This document shows, one piece after another, positions 20,895-32,238 of a DNA stretch of 64,000 nt. The stretch comes from Anaerococcus provencensis. Lineage in GTDB: Bacteria; Bacillota; Clostridia; Tissierellales; Peptoniphilaceae. A model generated the notes under the pieces. That model was given only the letters and a program-made list of their open reading frames with translations. It had not been told where the DNA came from and made no database searches. The stretch is from NCBI RefSeq assembly GCF_000312365.2, contig NZ_HG003686.1, forward strand, positions 820,538-884,537, written 5' to 3'. A program made the position numbers and the translations under genes. Position 1 is the stretch's first letter; every line of letters begins with the position of its first letter.

Positions 20895-21608
20895 ATGAAT
20901 ATACCTACACCACATATCTCGGCTAAAAGTCCAGATGAAATTGCTAGTACAGTATTAATGCCAGGAGATCCACTCAGGGCAAAATATATTGCAGAAAACT
21001 TCTTAGAAGATGTCACTCAATTCAACAATACCCGTGGAATGCTTGGTTTTACTGGATATTATGAAGGAAAGAGAGTTTCTGTAATGGGTTCTGGAATGGG
21101 AATTCCATCATCAATGATTTATTACAATGAATTGTTTGATGGATATGATGTTGACACAATTATAAGAATTGGTACAGCTGGTTCCATGCAAGAAAATATA
21201 AAGCTACACGATATAGTAATAGCTACAAGTGCTTGTTCAGAAAGCTCAATAAATGATAATCTATTTGCAAATATAAACTTTTCACCAACCCCAGATTTTG
21301 ACTTAATGCTAGAAGCTTATAATAAGTCAGTAGATTTAAATTACACAACCCACTGTGGACAGGTTCATAGTTCAGACCAATTCTATAATGAACTACCTGA
21401 AGGTGTATTTGAAAATCTAAAAAAATACGGGGTTTTATGCGTTGAAATGGAATCATATGGCCTATATATGACCGCAAGAAAATATGGCAAGAAGGCACTA
21501 GGTATATTTACTATTAGTGATTCCTTAGTAGAAAATGTAGCAGATAGTGCAGAAAATAGAGAAAAATCATATACAGATATGATGAAGTTAGCATTAGAAA
21601 TCGCTTAG
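20895..21608 (+). CDS. deoD: Purine-nucleoside phosphorylase DeoD
   Basis: A 237-residue hexameric-type phosphorylase that splits purine nucleosides to base and ribose-1-phosphate. The phosphate Arg28 is in MPGDPLRAKYIAE. RIGTAGS, VEMESYGLY and TISDSLVEN are typical of DeoD. AAAGGAG precedes the ATG. A TATAAT at 20862-20867 suggests its own promoter, though no -35 is clear. Product flow to RpiB and Prs is plausible from the neighbourhood. Confidence 0.94.
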   Translation: MNIPTPHISAKSPDEIASTVLMPGDPLRAKYIAENFLEDVTQFNNTRGMLGFTGYYEGKRVSVMGSGMGIPSSMIYYNELFDGYDVDTIIRIGTAGSMQENIKLHDIVIATSACSESSINDNLFANINFSPTPDFDLMLEAYNKSVDLNYTTHCGQVHSSDQFYNELPEGVFENLKKYGVLCVEMESYGLYMTARKYGKKALGIFTISDSLVENVADSAENREKSYTDMMKLALEIA

Positions 21609-21615
21609 GAAATTT

Positions 21616-23007
21616 ATGATAAAAACAATAATATTAGCAGCAGGTGAAGGGACTAGAATGAAGTCCCAAAAATCTAAAGTTTTACACAAATTACTCAATA
21701 GAGAAATGATTAGATATGTTGTGGATTCTTCAAAATTAGACGAATCTCAAACTATAATAATTGCTGGCAAAAATAAAAATGCCTTAGAAGAAATTTTTAC
21801 AGATGAAATAATTGTTGAACAAAAAATAGGAGAAGCCTATCCTTATGGTACTGGCTATGCAGCATCACTTGCAGTAAGTGAAATCGAAGATGATGATACA
21901 GTTTTAGTATTAAACGGGGACATACCTCTAATTACAAAAGCTTCCATAAAGGAATTTGTGGACAATCACATAGAAGCAAATTCTTGCGCTTCTGTATTAT
22001 CTACTAGAGTAATTAATCCTATTGGCTATGGAAGAATCATCAGAGATGAAAAAGGGGAATTTATAGGCATAGTTGAGCATAAAGATCTTGACCTATCTCA
22101 AAATTCAATTGATGAAATAAATACAGGAATATATGCTTTTAATGGTAAATGCTTCAAAAACTCTGTGACATGTCTAGAATCAAATAATGAACAAAATGAA
22201 CTATATCTTACAGATTGTATAGATATATTATATAACCAAGGCGAAAAGGTTATGGCATTTACAGCTCATGATCCTAGTGAATTTTATGGAATAAATAATA
22301 AAAAAGAGCTTGCTGAAGCAAGTAAAATACTACAAAAACGAGTAAATGATAATCATATGATAAATGGAGTTATAATTGAAAATCCAGATATGGTTATCAT
22401 AGATCCATTAGTAAAAATTGGACAAGATACAGTAATTTCTGGTCCAGTAAAACTATTGGGCCAAACAGTTATTGGAGAAAACTGTATAATAGAAGGATCA
22501 ACAAGAATTGAAGACTCAAAAATCAGTAATGATGTAAAAATTGACAATTCAGTTATAGAATCTTCAAGTGTTGCCGAAGGAACTGATATAGGCCCTTACT
22601 CTCATTTAAGACCAAAGGCTAATCTGGGCAAGAATGTTCACATTGGTAACTTTGTTGAGGTCAAAAACTCAAATGTTGGAGATAATACAAAAGCAGGACA
22701 CTTAGCATACATTGGAGATAGCGATCTTGGTAGTGGCATAAATATAGGATGTGGAGTTATTTTCGTAAATTATGATGGGAAATTTAAACATAGATCAATA
22801 GTTGAAGATGATGCCTTCATAGGATCAAATTCAAACATAGTAGCCCCAGTTAATATTAAAAAAGATGCCTATATAGCAGCTGGTTCAACAATTACAAAAG
22901 ATGTTAATGAGGGTATGTTATCAATAGAGAGGGCTGAGCAAAAAAATATTGCTGGTTACACTTATAAAAAACGTAAAAGAGATATAGAAAAATCAAAGGA
23001 GAAATAA
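21616..23007 (+). CDS. glmU: Bifunctional GlmU (UDP-N-acetylglucosamine synthesis)
   Basis: A 463-residue enzyme. The N-terminal uridyltransferase has LAAGEGTRMKS near residue 7 and VLNGDIPL. The C-terminal left-handed beta-helix acetyltransferase has hexapeptide repeats and GCGVIFVNYDGK with the catalytic histidine region around it. It makes UDP-GlcNAc for the wall. It overlaps prs by one base and heads the glmU-prs-pth-mfd-prsA run seen in many Firmicutes. Confidence 0.96.
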   Translation: MIKTIILAAGEGTRMKSQKSKVLHKLLNREMIRYVVDSSKLDESQTIIIAGKNKNALEEIFTDEIIVEQKIGEAYPYGTGYAASLAVSEIEDDDTVLVLNGDIPLITKASIKEFVDNHIEANSCASVLSTRVINPIGYGRIIRDEKGEFIGIVEHKDLDLSQNSIDEINTGIYAFNGKCFKNSVTCLESNNEQNELYLTDCIDILYNQGEKVMAFTAHDPSEFYGINNKKELAEASKILQKRVNDNHMINGVIIENPDMVIIDPLVKIGQDTVISGPVKLLGQTVIGENCIIEGSTRIEDSKISNDVKIDNSVIESSSVAEGTDIGPYSHLRPKANLGKNVHIGNFVEVKNSNVGDNTKAGHLAYIGDSDLGSGINIGCGVIFVNYDGKFKHRSIVEDDAFIGSNSNIVAPVNIKKDAYIAAGSTITKDVNEGMLSIERAEQKNIAGYTYKKRKRDIEKSKEK

Positions 23008-23993
23008 TGTCATCTAAAAATTCACAATCATTTATCCAAAGAGGAGAACTAAAACTACTAAGCGGAAATGCCAATCATAAGCTTTCTGCATCTATAGCTA
23101 AAGCATTAGGAGTTGAGCTTGGAGAATCCGAGATTGAAAAGTTTAGTGATGGTGAAATAAAAATCAAAATCAACGAATCTATTAGGGGAAAAGATGTATA
23201 TATTGTTCAACCTACATCTTATCCAACTAATGATAATCTTATGGAACTACTAATTATGGTGGATGCTTGCAGAAGAGCTTCAGCAGGTTATATCAATGCT
23301 ATAATTCCATATTATGGATACGCTAGACAAGACAGAAAAACTAGAGGCCGTGAACCAATAACTGCAAAACTTGTTGCTAATCTATTGACAATAGCTGGAG
23401 TTGATAGAATTATCACAATGGACTTGCATGCTGGACAAATTCAAGGTTATTTTGATATACCAGTAGACCACTTTTCAGCTATAAGACTTCTATCAAGCTA
23501 CTTTACAGACATGGCTTTTGATAAACCAGATGACTTTGTTGTAGTAAGCCCTGACTTGGGTGGAGTAAGAAGGGCTCGTGAATTTTCAGATTATTTAAAA
23601 CTTCCAATAGCTATTATTGAAAAAAGACGTCCAATGCCAAATGTATCTGAGGTAATGAGTGTTATAGGCGATTTCAAAGGCAAACATGCAATTCTAGTAG
23701 ATGACATGGTTGATACAGCAGGAACCATTACAAATGCAGCAAACTATTTGATTGAAAATGGAGCAAAAGACGTATATATAGCTGCAACTCATGGTGTATT
23801 GTCAGGAAAAGCAATTGAAAGACTTTCTGATTCTAGTGTAAAAGAAGTTATTATAACAAATACAATCGAACTTCCAAAAGAAAAACAACTTGATAAGATA
23901 AAGCAATTGGAAGTTGGACCATTACTTGCCGAAGCAATTCATAGAATCAATACCTATGAATCAATAAGTGGTCTTTTTGATGATGGAGAATAA
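23007..23993 (+). CDS. prs: Ribose-phosphate pyrophosphokinase
   Basis: A 328-residue PRPP synthase acting on ribose-5-phosphate and ATP. Visible are ARQDRKTRGREPI, TMDLHAGQIQGYF, VVSPDLGGVRRAREF and the PRPP loop VDDMVDTAGTI. The start has AAAGGAG within the end of glmU. PRPP feeds nucleotide and NAD synthesis; nadD lies elsewhere in the window. Confidence 0.96.
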   Translation: MSSKNSQSFIQRGELKLLSGNANHKLSASIAKALGVELGESEIEKFSDGEIKIKINESIRGKDVYIVQPTSYPTNDNLMELLIMVDACRRASAGYINAIIPYYGYARQDRKTRGREPITAKLVANLLTIAGVDRIITMDLHAGQIQGYFDIPVDHFSAIRLLSSYFTDMAFDKPDDFVVVSPDLGGVRRAREFSDYLKLPIAIIEKRRPMPNVSEVMSVIGDFKGKHAILVDDMVDTAGTITNAANYLIENGAKDVYIAATHGVLSGKAIERLSDSSVKEVIITNTIELPKEKQLDKIKQLEVGPLLAEAIHRINTYESISGLFDDGE

Positions 23994-24575
23994 ATGTATT
24001 TTATAGTAGGACTTGGCAATCCAGGTAGGCAATACGAAAATACCAGGCATAATGTTGGGTTTTTAACTATTGATTACCTTGCCAATAAACACAACATTGA
24101 CGTTAAAAAATCAAAATTTAAAGCCTTATATGGCCAGGGAGAAATTTCTGGCCAAAAAGTCATGCTCATAAAGCCACAAACTTATATGAACAATTCAGGT
24201 GAAGCAGTAAGGGATTTTAGAAATTTTTATAAATTTGAGGAAGATAAGCTTATTGTTATTGTAGATGATATAGATATTGATTTTGGAAAAATAAGGATTA
24301 AACAAAAAGGTTCTGCTGGAACTCACAATGGAATGAAGTCAATCATTTATCAACTGCAATATGATACTTTTCCAAGGATAAAAGTTGCAGTAGGCAAAAA
24401 ACCAGATTATATGGACCTTGCTAACTTTGTATTAAGTGGTTTTAGCGAAAAGGAAGTCGAGATAATAAGAGAAGAAATAAAGCTAGCTTCTCAATCTATT
24501 GAAACATTGCTTGAAAGTGGAATTGATAAAGCAATGAACAAGTTTAATTCTATAAACTTGTTGGAAGAGTTGTAA
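23994..24575 (+). CDS. pth: Peptidyl-tRNA hydrolase
   Basis: A 193-residue enzyme that frees tRNAs from dropped-off peptidyl-tRNA. It opens with VGLGNPGRQYENTRHNVGF, giving catalytic His19 and Asn9. The DDIDIDFGKIRI segment carries the conserved Asp, and KGSAGTHNGMKSI is a family signature. It directly follows prs and overlaps mfd by one base. Confidence 0.95.
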   Translation: MYFIVGLGNPGRQYENTRHNVGFLTIDYLANKHNIDVKKSKFKALYGQGEISGQKVMLIKPQTYMNNSGEAVRDFRNFYKFEEDKLIVIVDDIDIDFGKIRIKQKGSAGTHNGMKSIIYQLQYDTFPRIKVAVGKKPDYMDLANFVLSGFSEKEVEIIREEIKLASQSIETLLESGIDKAMNKFNSINLLEEL

Positions 24576-27500
24576 TGAATCCATTAATTAATAGATTAGT
24601 TAATCTTGAACAAATAAAAACTGTAAATGAAAATATAGGAAATAGCTCTCCAATATATATGCATGGACTTACAGAAGGGATAAAAGCACATTTGGTTTTA
24701 TCTCTTTTTGCAAGTTTAGATAAGAATATTGTTTTAATAGCCGAGAATGAAAAAAGAGCTAAAGAATATTTAGCCGATATCAATAGCTTGGAAGATATTG
24801 GATTATATTATCCAGCCTATGATATTAATTTTTATAATATAAAATCAATTGATGATCAAATCACCTCTGATCGTATGCAAATTTTGATAAAACAAGCAAA
24901 AAAAGAAAAATTCATTACAGTTACGACTCTTGATGCCATAAAAAATAAATTGACTCCTTTACACAAATTTAATGAGAGTTTTGTTAATATAACAAGCGAG
25001 GATGTGATTGATGATGAAAAGCTAATTAAGACTTTATCAGATTTAAATTATACAATTACATCTTTAGTCGAAAATAAGGGTGAATTTTCTAGACGTGGAT
25101 CTATAATAGATTTTTGGCCAGTAGATTATGACCATCCAATACGTCTGGAATTGTTTGATGATGAGATTGATTCAATTAGAATTTTTAATGAAAAGAATCA
25201 AAGGACTATTGAAAATATTGATGAGGTCACGATTTCTCCCTTAAATGAGCTTATATATAATGAGGATGATTTTAATGCAGCAATTATTGAAATCAAAAAA
25301 GAAATTCATAATATTAGCCAAGATAATAGCAATGACCAGAAGTTAATTGATAAATACAATCAAATAATAGATTATCTTACAAATAGTCACTATGTATCAA
25401 ATTGGGATTTGATAAATCCTTACAGAAAAAGTAACTATGAAGACTTTACAGATTACTTAGCAGAAGATACAGTTTTTGTATTTGATGATATTTCCAGAAT
25501 AGCTCAAGCAGAGGAAAGCAATGAAACTAGTTTTATAGAAAATATTACCTATCAAAGGGATAGGGGTGAAGTATTTAATAGTTTTAAAGATTTACTGCTA
25601 ACAGGTGATGACCTATACAAAAAAATCGAAAGTTTTTCTATAGTGAACCTTACATCTTTATTAAAAAGATCCAAACTATTTAACCCTAGGTTTTTAGTTG
25701 ATTTAAAGACAATGGAAGCAGAAATCTTCAATAAGAATATTGATGCTTTTGTTGAATTCACACAAAATTTAGAAAGTAAGGCTAAAGTTTATGTTCTTAC
25801 TTCAAATGAAGATAATAAAGAAAAACTCTACGATGTCTTCAAGTACAATAATATAAGCAATGCTTCTTATGAAGACACAAGTCAAGTAAGTATATCTGAT
25901 ATATATGCCAAAGAAGGATATTATATACCAAGTGAAAAGCTCTATGTATTTACTCAAAAAGAGCTATATGGTCATGGTAAAAATAAGACTCACAAGAAGA
26001 TTAAAAATAAATTATCTTCGTCAGATATCATAAACTATTCTGATTTAGATATTGGTGATTATGTTGTACATGAGAACAATGGTATTGGAATTTATAGCGG
26101 CCTTGAAAAAATCGAAGTTAACAATATTCAAAAAGACTTTATTGTCATAAATTATAAGGGCAATGACAAGGTATATGTCCCAATTGATCAGATGAATCTC
26201 GTATCCAAATATATTGGTAACAAGGGAGAAAAGCCTAAATTATCCACACTTGGCTCACCTACTTGGACAAAGGCTAAGCAAAGAGCCAAAAAAGCAGTAG
26301 ATGAAATAGCTGATGACTTGGTAAAACTCTATGCACAAAGATCAAAGATCCGTGGTCATGCCTTTGGATCAGACACACCTTGGCAAAATGAGTTTGAAGA
26401 ATCTTTTCCTTACGAAGAAACCTATAGTCAAATTCGAAGTATTCGTGAGATAAAAGATGATATGGAAACTGACAAACCTATGGATAGACTTTTGACAGGT
26501 GATGTTGGCTATGGTAAAACAGAAGTTGCCTTAAGAGCTGCCTTTAAAGCTATTGTAGATGGTTATCAAGTAGCTTTTCTGGTTCCAACAACAATACTAG
26601 CTAGTCAACATTATGAGACAGCGAGGGATAGATTCAAAGATTTTCCTATGGATATAAGATTATTGTCTAGGTTTAATAGCAAGAAGGAACAAGATCAGAC
26701 GGTTAAGGACCTAAAGAATGGCAAAGTTGACTTTGTAATAGGTACTCATAGGATTTTATCAAAAGATGTATCATTCAAAAAATTGGGTTTATTAATAATT
26801 GATGAGGAGCAAAGATTTGGCGTTAAAGATAAAGAAAAGTTAAAAGGGCTAAAAACCAATTTAGATGTCCTAACCCTTTCAGCAACACCAATACCAAGAA
26901 CCTTACAAATGTCTCTGGCGGGTATTAGAGACTTATCAACACTTGATGAACCACCAGAGGAAAGACTTCCTGTTAATACTTATGTCATTGAATACGATGA
27001 AAATATTATTAAATCTGCTATAGAAAAAGAACTAAACAGAAATGGTCAAGTATATTTTGTATATAACAGAGTCCATAATATAACTTTATTGTATAATCAC
27101 CTATCTGAACTAGTTCCTCATGCAAGGATAGAGATAATCCATGGTAAATTAAGTCCCAAACAAATTGAAAATATTATGAATGATTTTGTGATTGGAGATA
27201 TTGATATTTTGCTTTCTACAACCATAATAGAAACTGGGATGGATATTTCAAATGTGAATACCCTTATAGTTTATGATTCGGATATGATGGGGCTCTCCCA
27301 ACTTTACCAGCTAAAGGGTAGGATAGGTAGAGGTAATAGGTCCTCCTATGCTTATTTTACATATAGGAGGGGAAAAGTCTTATCCGAAATTAGTGAAAAG
27401 AGACTAAAATCTATTAGAGATTTTTCTGATTTTGGCAGCGGCTACAAAATTGCTATGAAAGACTTAGAACTAAGAGGAGCTGGAAATCTCTTAGGTGAAA

Positions 27501-28063
27501 GCCAAAGCGGCCACGTTGAAGCAGTTGGTTATGATCTCTATGTTAAGTTCTTACAAGAAGCGGTAGAAAAAGCTTCGGGCAAAGAAATAGATATCAAAAA
27601 GAAATCTGATGTATATATAGATATTAAGGTTGATGCTTATATTCCAAACTCATATATAAGTGATGAAGCTCAAAAAATTGAGATGTATACAAGGATTGCA
27701 AGCATCAGCGATAGCGATGACTATAATGTTTTGGTCGAAGATTTGATTGATATTTATGGCGATATCCCAATAATGGTGGATAATATAATGTATGTATCCC
27801 TTATTAAATCCTTAGCTGAAAAAATAGGTTTTAAGGAAATAAGAGAATTGAAAGGTTTTGTTAATTTATATTTTGAAAATAGAGAAGATTTTTCTTTGGA
27901 AGAACTAAAGGAAATAAGCACATCATTTAAAGGTGAAATGCAAATGAACCTATCAGATAGGCCATCTTTTAAGATTCCAATTTCGAAAACAAAATTAATT
28001 GATACCTATAATCTTTTAGAAGTAATTGATAATATAAGGAGTAATGATGAAAAAAACAAGTAA
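24575..28063 (+). CDS. mfd: Transcription-repair coupling factor Mfd
   Basis: A 1162-residue translocase that removes stalled RNA polymerase and recruits UvrA. It has a UvrB-like N-terminal half, a CarD-type polymerase-interaction domain from about residue 490 ([18 protein letters not shown]), an RecG-like motor with [16 protein letters not shown] and IDEEQRFGV, and the C-terminal TRCF domain. Length and order are standard. It overlaps the following prsA by 17 bases. Confidence 0.96.
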   Translation: MNPLINRLVNLEQIKTVNENIGNSSPIYMHGLTEGIKAHLVLSLFASLDKNIVLIAENEKRAKEYLADINSLEDIGLYYPAYDINFYNIKSIDDQITSDRMQILIKQAKKEKFITVTTLDAIKNKLTPLHKFNESFVNITSEDVIDDEKLIKTLSDLNYTITSLVENKGEFSRRGSIIDFWPVDYDHPIRLELFDDEIDSIRIFNEKNQRTIENIDEVTISPLNELIYNEDDFNAAIIEIKKEIHNISQDNSNDQKLIDKYNQIIDYLTNSHYVSNWDLINPYRKSNYEDFTDYLAEDTVFVFDDISRIAQAEESNETSFIENITYQRDRGEVFNSFKDLLLTGDDLYKKIESFSIVNLTSLLKRSKLFNPRFLVDLKTMEAEIFNKNIDAFVEFTQNLESKAKVYVLTSNEDNKEKLYDVFKYNNISNASYEDTSQVSISDIYAKEGYYIPSEKLYVFTQKELYGHGKNKTHKKIKNKLSSSDIINYSDLDIGDYVVHENNGIGIYSGLEKIEVNNIQKDFIVINYKGNDKVYVPIDQMNLVSKYIGNKGEKPKLSTLGSPTWTKAKQRAKKAVDEIADDLVKLYAQRSKIRGHAFGSDTPWQNEFEESFPYEETYSQIRSIREIKDDMETDKPMDRLLTGDVGYGKTEVALRAAFKAIVDGYQVAFLVPTTILASQHYETARDRFKDFPMDIRLLSRFNSKKEQDQTVKDLKNGKVDFVIGTHRILSKDVSFKKLGLLIIDEEQRFGVKDKEKLKGLKTNLDVLTLSATPIPRTLQMSLAGIRDLSTLDEPPEERLPVNTYVIEYDENIIKSAIEKELNRNGQVYFVYNRVHNITLLYNHLSELVPHARIEIIHGKLSPKQIENIMNDFVIGDIDILLSTTIIETGMDISNVNTLIVYDSDMMGLSQLYQLKGRIGRGNRSSYAYFTYRRGKVLSEISEKRLKSIRDFSDFGSGYKIAMKDLELRGAGNLLGESQSGHVEAVGYDLYVKFLQEAVEKASGKEIDIKKKSDVYIDIKVDAYIPNSYISDEAQKIEMYTRIASISDSDDYNVLVEDLIDIYGDIPIMVDNIMYVSLIKSLAEKIGFKEIRELKGFVNLYFENREDFSLEELKEISTSFKGEMQMNLSDRPSFKIPISKTKLIDTYNLLEVIDNIRSNDEKNK

Positions 28064-29132
28064 ATTAGTAGCACTTTTATTGACAAGTTCAATGTTTTTA
28101 GCAGCTTGCAATAACAATCAAGATGCAAATACAAAAGAAGACACAAAAGTAGAATCAACAGAAAAAGCAACAAAAGATACTAATTCTCAATTAGATGATA
28201 AAACCGTTGCTATGGTAAATGGTGAAAAGTTGACCAAGGATGACTATAAAAAAGAAATTTCTTTCTATGGAGCAACTCTTGCAAGCCAACAACAACTTAA
28301 AAATTCAGTTATCCAAATGATGATCCAGGATAAACTTATTGCTGATGATTCTGCAAAAAATGATTTAAAAGTAGATGATAAAGAAGTTTCAGACGCATTT
28401 TTACAACAAGTTGATAGACTTGGTGGCAAAGAAACATTCGACAAAATGTTAGATGACTACAACATGGATGTAGAAATGTTTAAGGAAACCATCAAAAAAG
28501 ATTTGATGTATAAAAAACACAAAGAATGGTTTGACAAAAATCATGAAGTAACTGAAGATGAAATCAACAAATACTATGAAGAAAACAAAGACCAATTTAA
28601 GAAAGTTGATGCATCTCACATATTAGTAGAAGATGAAGAAACAGCTAAAGAAGTAAAACAAAAATTGGACGATGGTGAAGACTTTGCAAAATTAGCTAGC
28701 GAATACTCTAAAGATACTGCCAACAAGGACAAGGGTGGAGAATTAGGAGAATTTGCAAAAGGACAAATGGTTGCAGAATTTGAAGAAAAAGCTTTTGCAA
28801 TGAAAAAAGATGAAATAAGTGATCCAGTTCAAACTCAATTTGGTTGGCATATTATAAAAGTTAATGATATTAAAGAATCTGCAGAAGATTCAAAAGAACA
28901 AATCAAGACTTTATTAGCTAATGAAAAATACAAAAATTACCTACAAGAATTAAGAGATGGTGCAGATGTAGTTACTGAAGATTCTAACAGCACAGAAGAA
29001 GAAAATGCTGACAGTGAAGAAAAAGAATCAACAACAGAAGTTGAAACTAAAGAAGATGCTGATTCTAAAGAAGAAGCAGAAACTGAAGAATCTGATGAAA
29101 CAGACAAAGATAAAGAAGACAAAAACAACTAA
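28047..29132 (+). CDS. prsA: PrsA-type foldase lipoprotein (parvulin peptidyl-prolyl isomerase)
   Basis: A 361-residue lipoprotein that helps secreted proteins fold outside the membrane. The signal peptide ends in the lipobox LAAC near residue 21. A SurA-like N-domain is followed by the PpiC rotamase domain from about residue 190 ([35 protein letters not shown]). The last 45 residues are a Glu/Asp/Ser/Thr-rich low-complexity tail. I choose the second of two tandem ATGs (28047), 5 bases after AAGGAG. The tail's coding DNA also encodes the signal peptide of the next gene. Confidence 0.92.
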   Translation: MKKTSKLVALLLTSSMFLAACNNNQDANTKEDTKVESTEKATKDTNSQLDDKTVAMVNGEKLTKDDYKKEISFYGATLASQQQLKNSVIQMMIQDKLIADDSAKNDLKVDDKEVSDAFLQQVDRLGGKETFDKMLDDYNMDVEMFKETIKKDLMYKKHKEWFDKNHEVTEDEINKYYEENKDQFKKVDASHILVEDEETAKEVKQKLDDGEDFAKLASEYSKDTANKDKGGELGEFAKGQMVAEFEEKAFAMKKDEISDPVQTQFGWHIIKVNDIKESAEDSKEQIKTLLANEKYKNYLQELRDGADVVTEDSNSTEEENADSEEKESTTEVETKEDADSKEEAETEESDETDKDKEDKNN

Positions 29133-30012
29133 GCTATTATTAGCTTTACTTGTTATAATAAGCTTAAGCTCTTGTAATAATAAAAAGGAATACAAAAATT
29201 CTATAGCCTTAGTTGGAGATGTTCCTATTAGTCAGGAATTATTTACCAAAGAGCTTGAGTATTATCAAAAATTTTATACCAAAAAATACGGCGAAGATTA
29301 TTTGGATATTGAAGTTGCCAAAGGTAAGACTAATAATGATGTCCTACAAGAAGAGTTGACTGATTCTTTGGTAAAAGATCAACTTATGCTAAATGACCTA
29401 AAGGCAAATAATATTAAAGTAGATGATTCAAAGGCAGCAGAATTAAGAAATAATCTAGAAGATCAGCTAGGTGGAAAAGATTCATTAAAAGCTAATATTA
29501 CTGCCATAGACTTAAGTGAAAATGACTTTAGTGATGTTTTATATAGAGACTCTATAAGAAAACAACACTATGATTATTTCATAAATCATAATAAAATCAA
29601 AGACAGCGAAATCTTAAGCTACTACAAAAAAAACGATAAATACCATAGGATGTATAAGTATGATGTCCTAGTTTTTGATAACGAGAATGAGGCAAAAAGA
29701 TTTAGGGAGAAGATTAAATCTTCTGATGATTTTTACCAATATGTCAAAAGTCCCATTAAAAATTATGATGTCATAAGATCGGATTTTGTGTATTTAGATG
29801 ATCCAAAAATAGAAAAAGCAAATGTTAGCAAAAAAGATGAGCTAAGTGATGTATTTGAATTTGATGATAAGTTTATGATTTTGATGATTAATTCTTATAA
29901 TGAAAACGAGAATGAATTATTAATCAAGCTTAAGGAAATATATTTGAAAGAAAGTTACGAAAAATATCTAAATAATTTGACGAAAAAGACTAAAATTAGG
30001 CTTTTTGTCTAA
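29095..30012 (+). CDS. PrsA/SurA-like lipoprotein without rotamase domain
   Basis: A 305-residue lipoprotein. A basic start ([13 protein letters not shown]) leads into a hydrophobic core and lipobox LSSC, then a SurA-N-like region ([18 protein letters not shown]) resembling the N-domain of PrsA. No parvulin motif is visible in the C-terminal half. It probably assists or modifies secretion folding next to PrsA, but this is inference. The start overlaps prsA by 38 bases in another frame; the only in-frame ATG farther upstream at 29005 gives an implausible Lys-rich leader. The Shine-Dalgarno is weak (GAAGAA), suggesting coupling to prsA. Confidence 0.8.
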   Translation: MKQTKIKKTKTTKLLLALLVIISLSSCNNKKEYKNSIALVGDVPISQELFTKELEYYQKFYTKKYGEDYLDIEVAKGKTNNDVLQEELTDSLVKDQLMLNDLKANNIKVDDSKAAELRNNLEDQLGGKDSLKANITAIDLSENDFSDVLYRDSIRKQHYDYFINHNKIKDSEILSYYKKNDKYHRMYKYDVLVFDNENEAKRFREKIKSSDDFYQYVKSPIKNYDVIRSDFVYLDDPKIEKANVSKKDELSDVFEFDDKFMILMINSYNENENELLIKLKEIYLKESYEKYLNNLTKKTKIRLFV

Positions 30013-30020
30013 TATAAGTC

Positions 30021-30049
30021 TTGAAAAAAGGCAAATTGTTTTGTATAAT
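30021..30049 (+). promoter_or_regulatory. Promoter of hup
   Basis: TTGAAA (30021-30026) and a perfect TATAAT (30044-30049) are 17 bases apart, 49 bases before the HU start. Confidence 0.85.
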
Positions 30050-30097
30050 CAAGTATAGAGTTAAACAGAATCATATATTTGATTTATAGGAGGAAAT

Positions 30098-30373
30098 ATG
30101 AATAAATCAGAATTATTAGTAAGCATTTCAGAAAAAAGTGGACTTAAAAAAAGTGAATCTGAAAAAGCTTTAAACGCATTGATAGAAACAATTACTGAAA
30201 CATTAGCAAGTGGCGAAAAAGTTCAGTTAGTTGGTTTTGGAACATTTGAAACAAGAGATAGAAAAGCTCGTGAAGGTAGAAACCCAAGAAAACCTGACGA
30301 AGTTATTAAAATTCCAGCTTCTAAAGCACCAGTTTTCAAAGCAGGTAAAACATTAAAAGAAGCTGTAAACTAA
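30098..30373 (+). CDS. hup: HU family DNA-binding protein
   Basis: A 91-residue histone-like protein that bends and compacts DNA. The family core VQLVGFGTFETRDRKAREGRNPR gives the beta-arm, and the C-terminus ends in PVFKAGKTLKEAVN. It has a strong AGGAGG ribosome site, its own promoter and its own terminator, as expected for an abundant protein. Confidence 0.97.
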   Translation: MNKSELLVSISEKSGLKKSESEKALNALIETITETLASGEKVQLVGFGTFETRDRKAREGRNPRKPDEVIKIPASKAPVFKAGKTLKEAVN

Positions 30374-30387
30374 AAATATAAAAAAAC

Positions 30388-30419
30388 AAACCGGAACTTG
30401 AAATAAAGGTCCGGTTTTT
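30388..30419. terminator. Terminator between hup and rqcH
   Basis: Stem AAACCGGA / TCCGGTTT extended by CTT/AAG past one mismatch, then five T on the plus strand. Preceding A-rich sequence lets it work for the minus strand as well. Confidence 0.85.
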
Positions 30420-32153
30420 ATATTTCTTTATATCTATCTTCCATATTAATATTTGAGTCGACAGTAATGGTTTTAAAATCTTCATAATATACCATGCCAG
30501 GGGCAGCTCCTTTGGCTTTGTTGACATTTTTCTTTTCAGTATAATCTATATCTATTTTGTTATCATTTGATATTGATGAGTTTATAGCTGCAAGATAGGA
30601 AGCAATTTCTATATCTTCTTGATTTATATTATCTGATCTTAATATTACATGGCTACCAGGAACATCTTTCACGTGGAACCAAAGATCATTTTTGTTAGCT
30701 AGTTTCAGTGTGATATAATCATTTTGTTTAGAATTTTTACCTACATATATATCTGAGCCATTGTTAGTCTTATAATGATATGGTTTGGATTTTGAATTTT
30801 TAATTTTTTCTTTGTAGATTTTTTTATCAATCCATTTTCTACCATCTCTTCTCTAAGATCATTAATATCTTCAATACTTTTAGTCCTTGATATAAAGTAT
30901 TTTAATTGTCGTAGATATTCTAAATGACTTATTTGCTTAGGTAAGTCTTTTTTAGCGTAGTCAACTGAATTTTTAATCTTTTTAGCTCTATTATAGAAAC
31001 TCTCAGCATTTTCCCAAGGTGTTTTTAGAGGATCTATGTTGATTGTGATTTCTTTATTAGCATCGTAGAAGTCAGAAACGATTATTTTCTTATCACCTTT
31101 TTTTATTCTATGAACATTTGCAGATAGAAGATCTCCATTCTTCCTTAAATCAGCGAGTTTTTCTTCGTTTAATATATTCGTATTCAATATGTCGATTTTC
31201 TTTTCAGTTTGTTTTATATGAGAATCAACTTTTTTAATATAGTCTGTTTTAAGCTGATTTAACCTATCGTTGGTTTTGTTATATTCATAAAAATGTTCTA
31301 TGGCTTCGCTCATCAAATCGTATTGAATTTCTTGGTAGGCAATGTGGTTTAATTTTATTGTGTGAAATTCTTTTACTTTTCCGTCTTCTTCATAAGAATA
31401 AGAGCCTAGGTCATCATTGATAATTCTATCTTTTAAATCATATAATAGGTCATTTAGTCTAGCTTTCTCATCCTCACTTACTAATCCCCATTTAATATTT
31501 GGGTCTATATCAGCCCTATAGATTAATTCTTTTCCTATAATAGGGGAGAAGCCTTGGTAATTTTGATAGAAAATTTTATAGGGAACGGCAGTATCCGCTA
31601 ATCTTTGATCCAAAGTTTTAATATCATAATCTTCTACACTAATATCGTGTTTGCTATCTTCTATGAATTCATATTTTAAACCTGGCAATAATTGTCTTAC
31701 CTGACTCATAGAAAGGTTAACTCTTTTTATTGAATCAATTATCCTATAGTCATCGTCAGTTAAAATGATATTTGAGTGTTTACCCATAATTTCAACAATT
31801 AATTTTTTGGATGTATCAAAGCCCATTTCATCAATTGAACTAATAGAGAAGATAACTACTCTGTCCAAGCCTTTTTGTGTTATATCAACAATCTTGCCCT
31901 GATTTATATGTTTTCTAAGTACCATAGTAAAATTTGGTGGTACATCAGGGTTTTCATATTTTTTATTAGTCAAATGGATTCTAGCTTCATTGTTATTTGC
32001 ACTAAGCAACAATTTATAAGCCTTACCCATTGAATAAACATTAAATACTATATCATTTTTAGAAGGTTGAGTTATTTTTTGAATCTTACCTCCTAAAAGT
32101 GTTTTTCTTAGTTCATTTACTATTTTTCTAGTAACTATTCCATCATAGCTCAT
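30418..32153 (-). pseudogene. rqcH: RqcH/NFACT ribosome-quality-control protein, interrupted by a -1 frameshift at an A7 tract
   Basis: The intact gene would encode about 578 residues (FbpA/YloA/RqcH family), which binds stalled 50S-peptidyl-tRNA and drives alanine tailing. The first 444 or so residues contain NFACT-N with the key LDRVVIF pair and a coiled coil. Just after ENGLIKK the frame changes at a run of seven A on the minus strand (30819-30825). The -1 frame continues perfectly through the NFACT-R domain (DIYVGKNSKQNDY, LWFHVKDVPGSHVIL) to a stop at 30418. If unshifted, translation ends at 30741. Loss of one A, a sequencing error in a homopolymer, or slippage at A-AAA-AAA could each explain it. 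The start has AGGAGGTG. Confidence 0.85.
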
Positions 32154-32170
32154 TTCGTCACCTCCTTGCT

Positions 32171-32199
32171 ATTATACTTTATTTTCTAACTTGTAATAA
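32171..32199 (-). promoter_or_regulatory. Candidate promoter of rqcH
   Basis: Minus-strand TATAAT (32171-32176) with a weak TTATTA (32194-32199) 17 bases upstream. The -10 is perfect, the -35 poor. It overlaps the divergent gmk promoter region. Confidence 0.4.
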
Positions 32200-32218
32200 G
32201 AAAGGCTAAAAGTAAAAT
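32191..32218 (+). promoter_or_regulatory. Promoter of gmk operon
   Basis: TTGTAA (32191-32196) and TAAAAT (32213-32218) are 16 bases apart, leaving a leader of about 14 bases with the AAGGAGG ribosome site. Confidence 0.5.
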
Positions 32219-32238
32219 AATTATAATAAGGAGGCGTA

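Noticed and set aside
29005..29094. Upstream start for the second PrsA-like lipoprotein
   Set aside because: It would add a 30-residue Lys/Gln leader before the signal peptide, produced by reading the acidic repeat in another frame.
28937..29128. Serine-rich minus-strand frame opposite the prsA tail
   Set aside because: It is the complement of Glu/Asp codon repeats and carries no gene features.
32222..32227. TATAAT just before gmk as a -10
   Set aside because: It lies next to the Shine-Dalgarno, so the transcript would start at the ATG. A better pair lies upstream.
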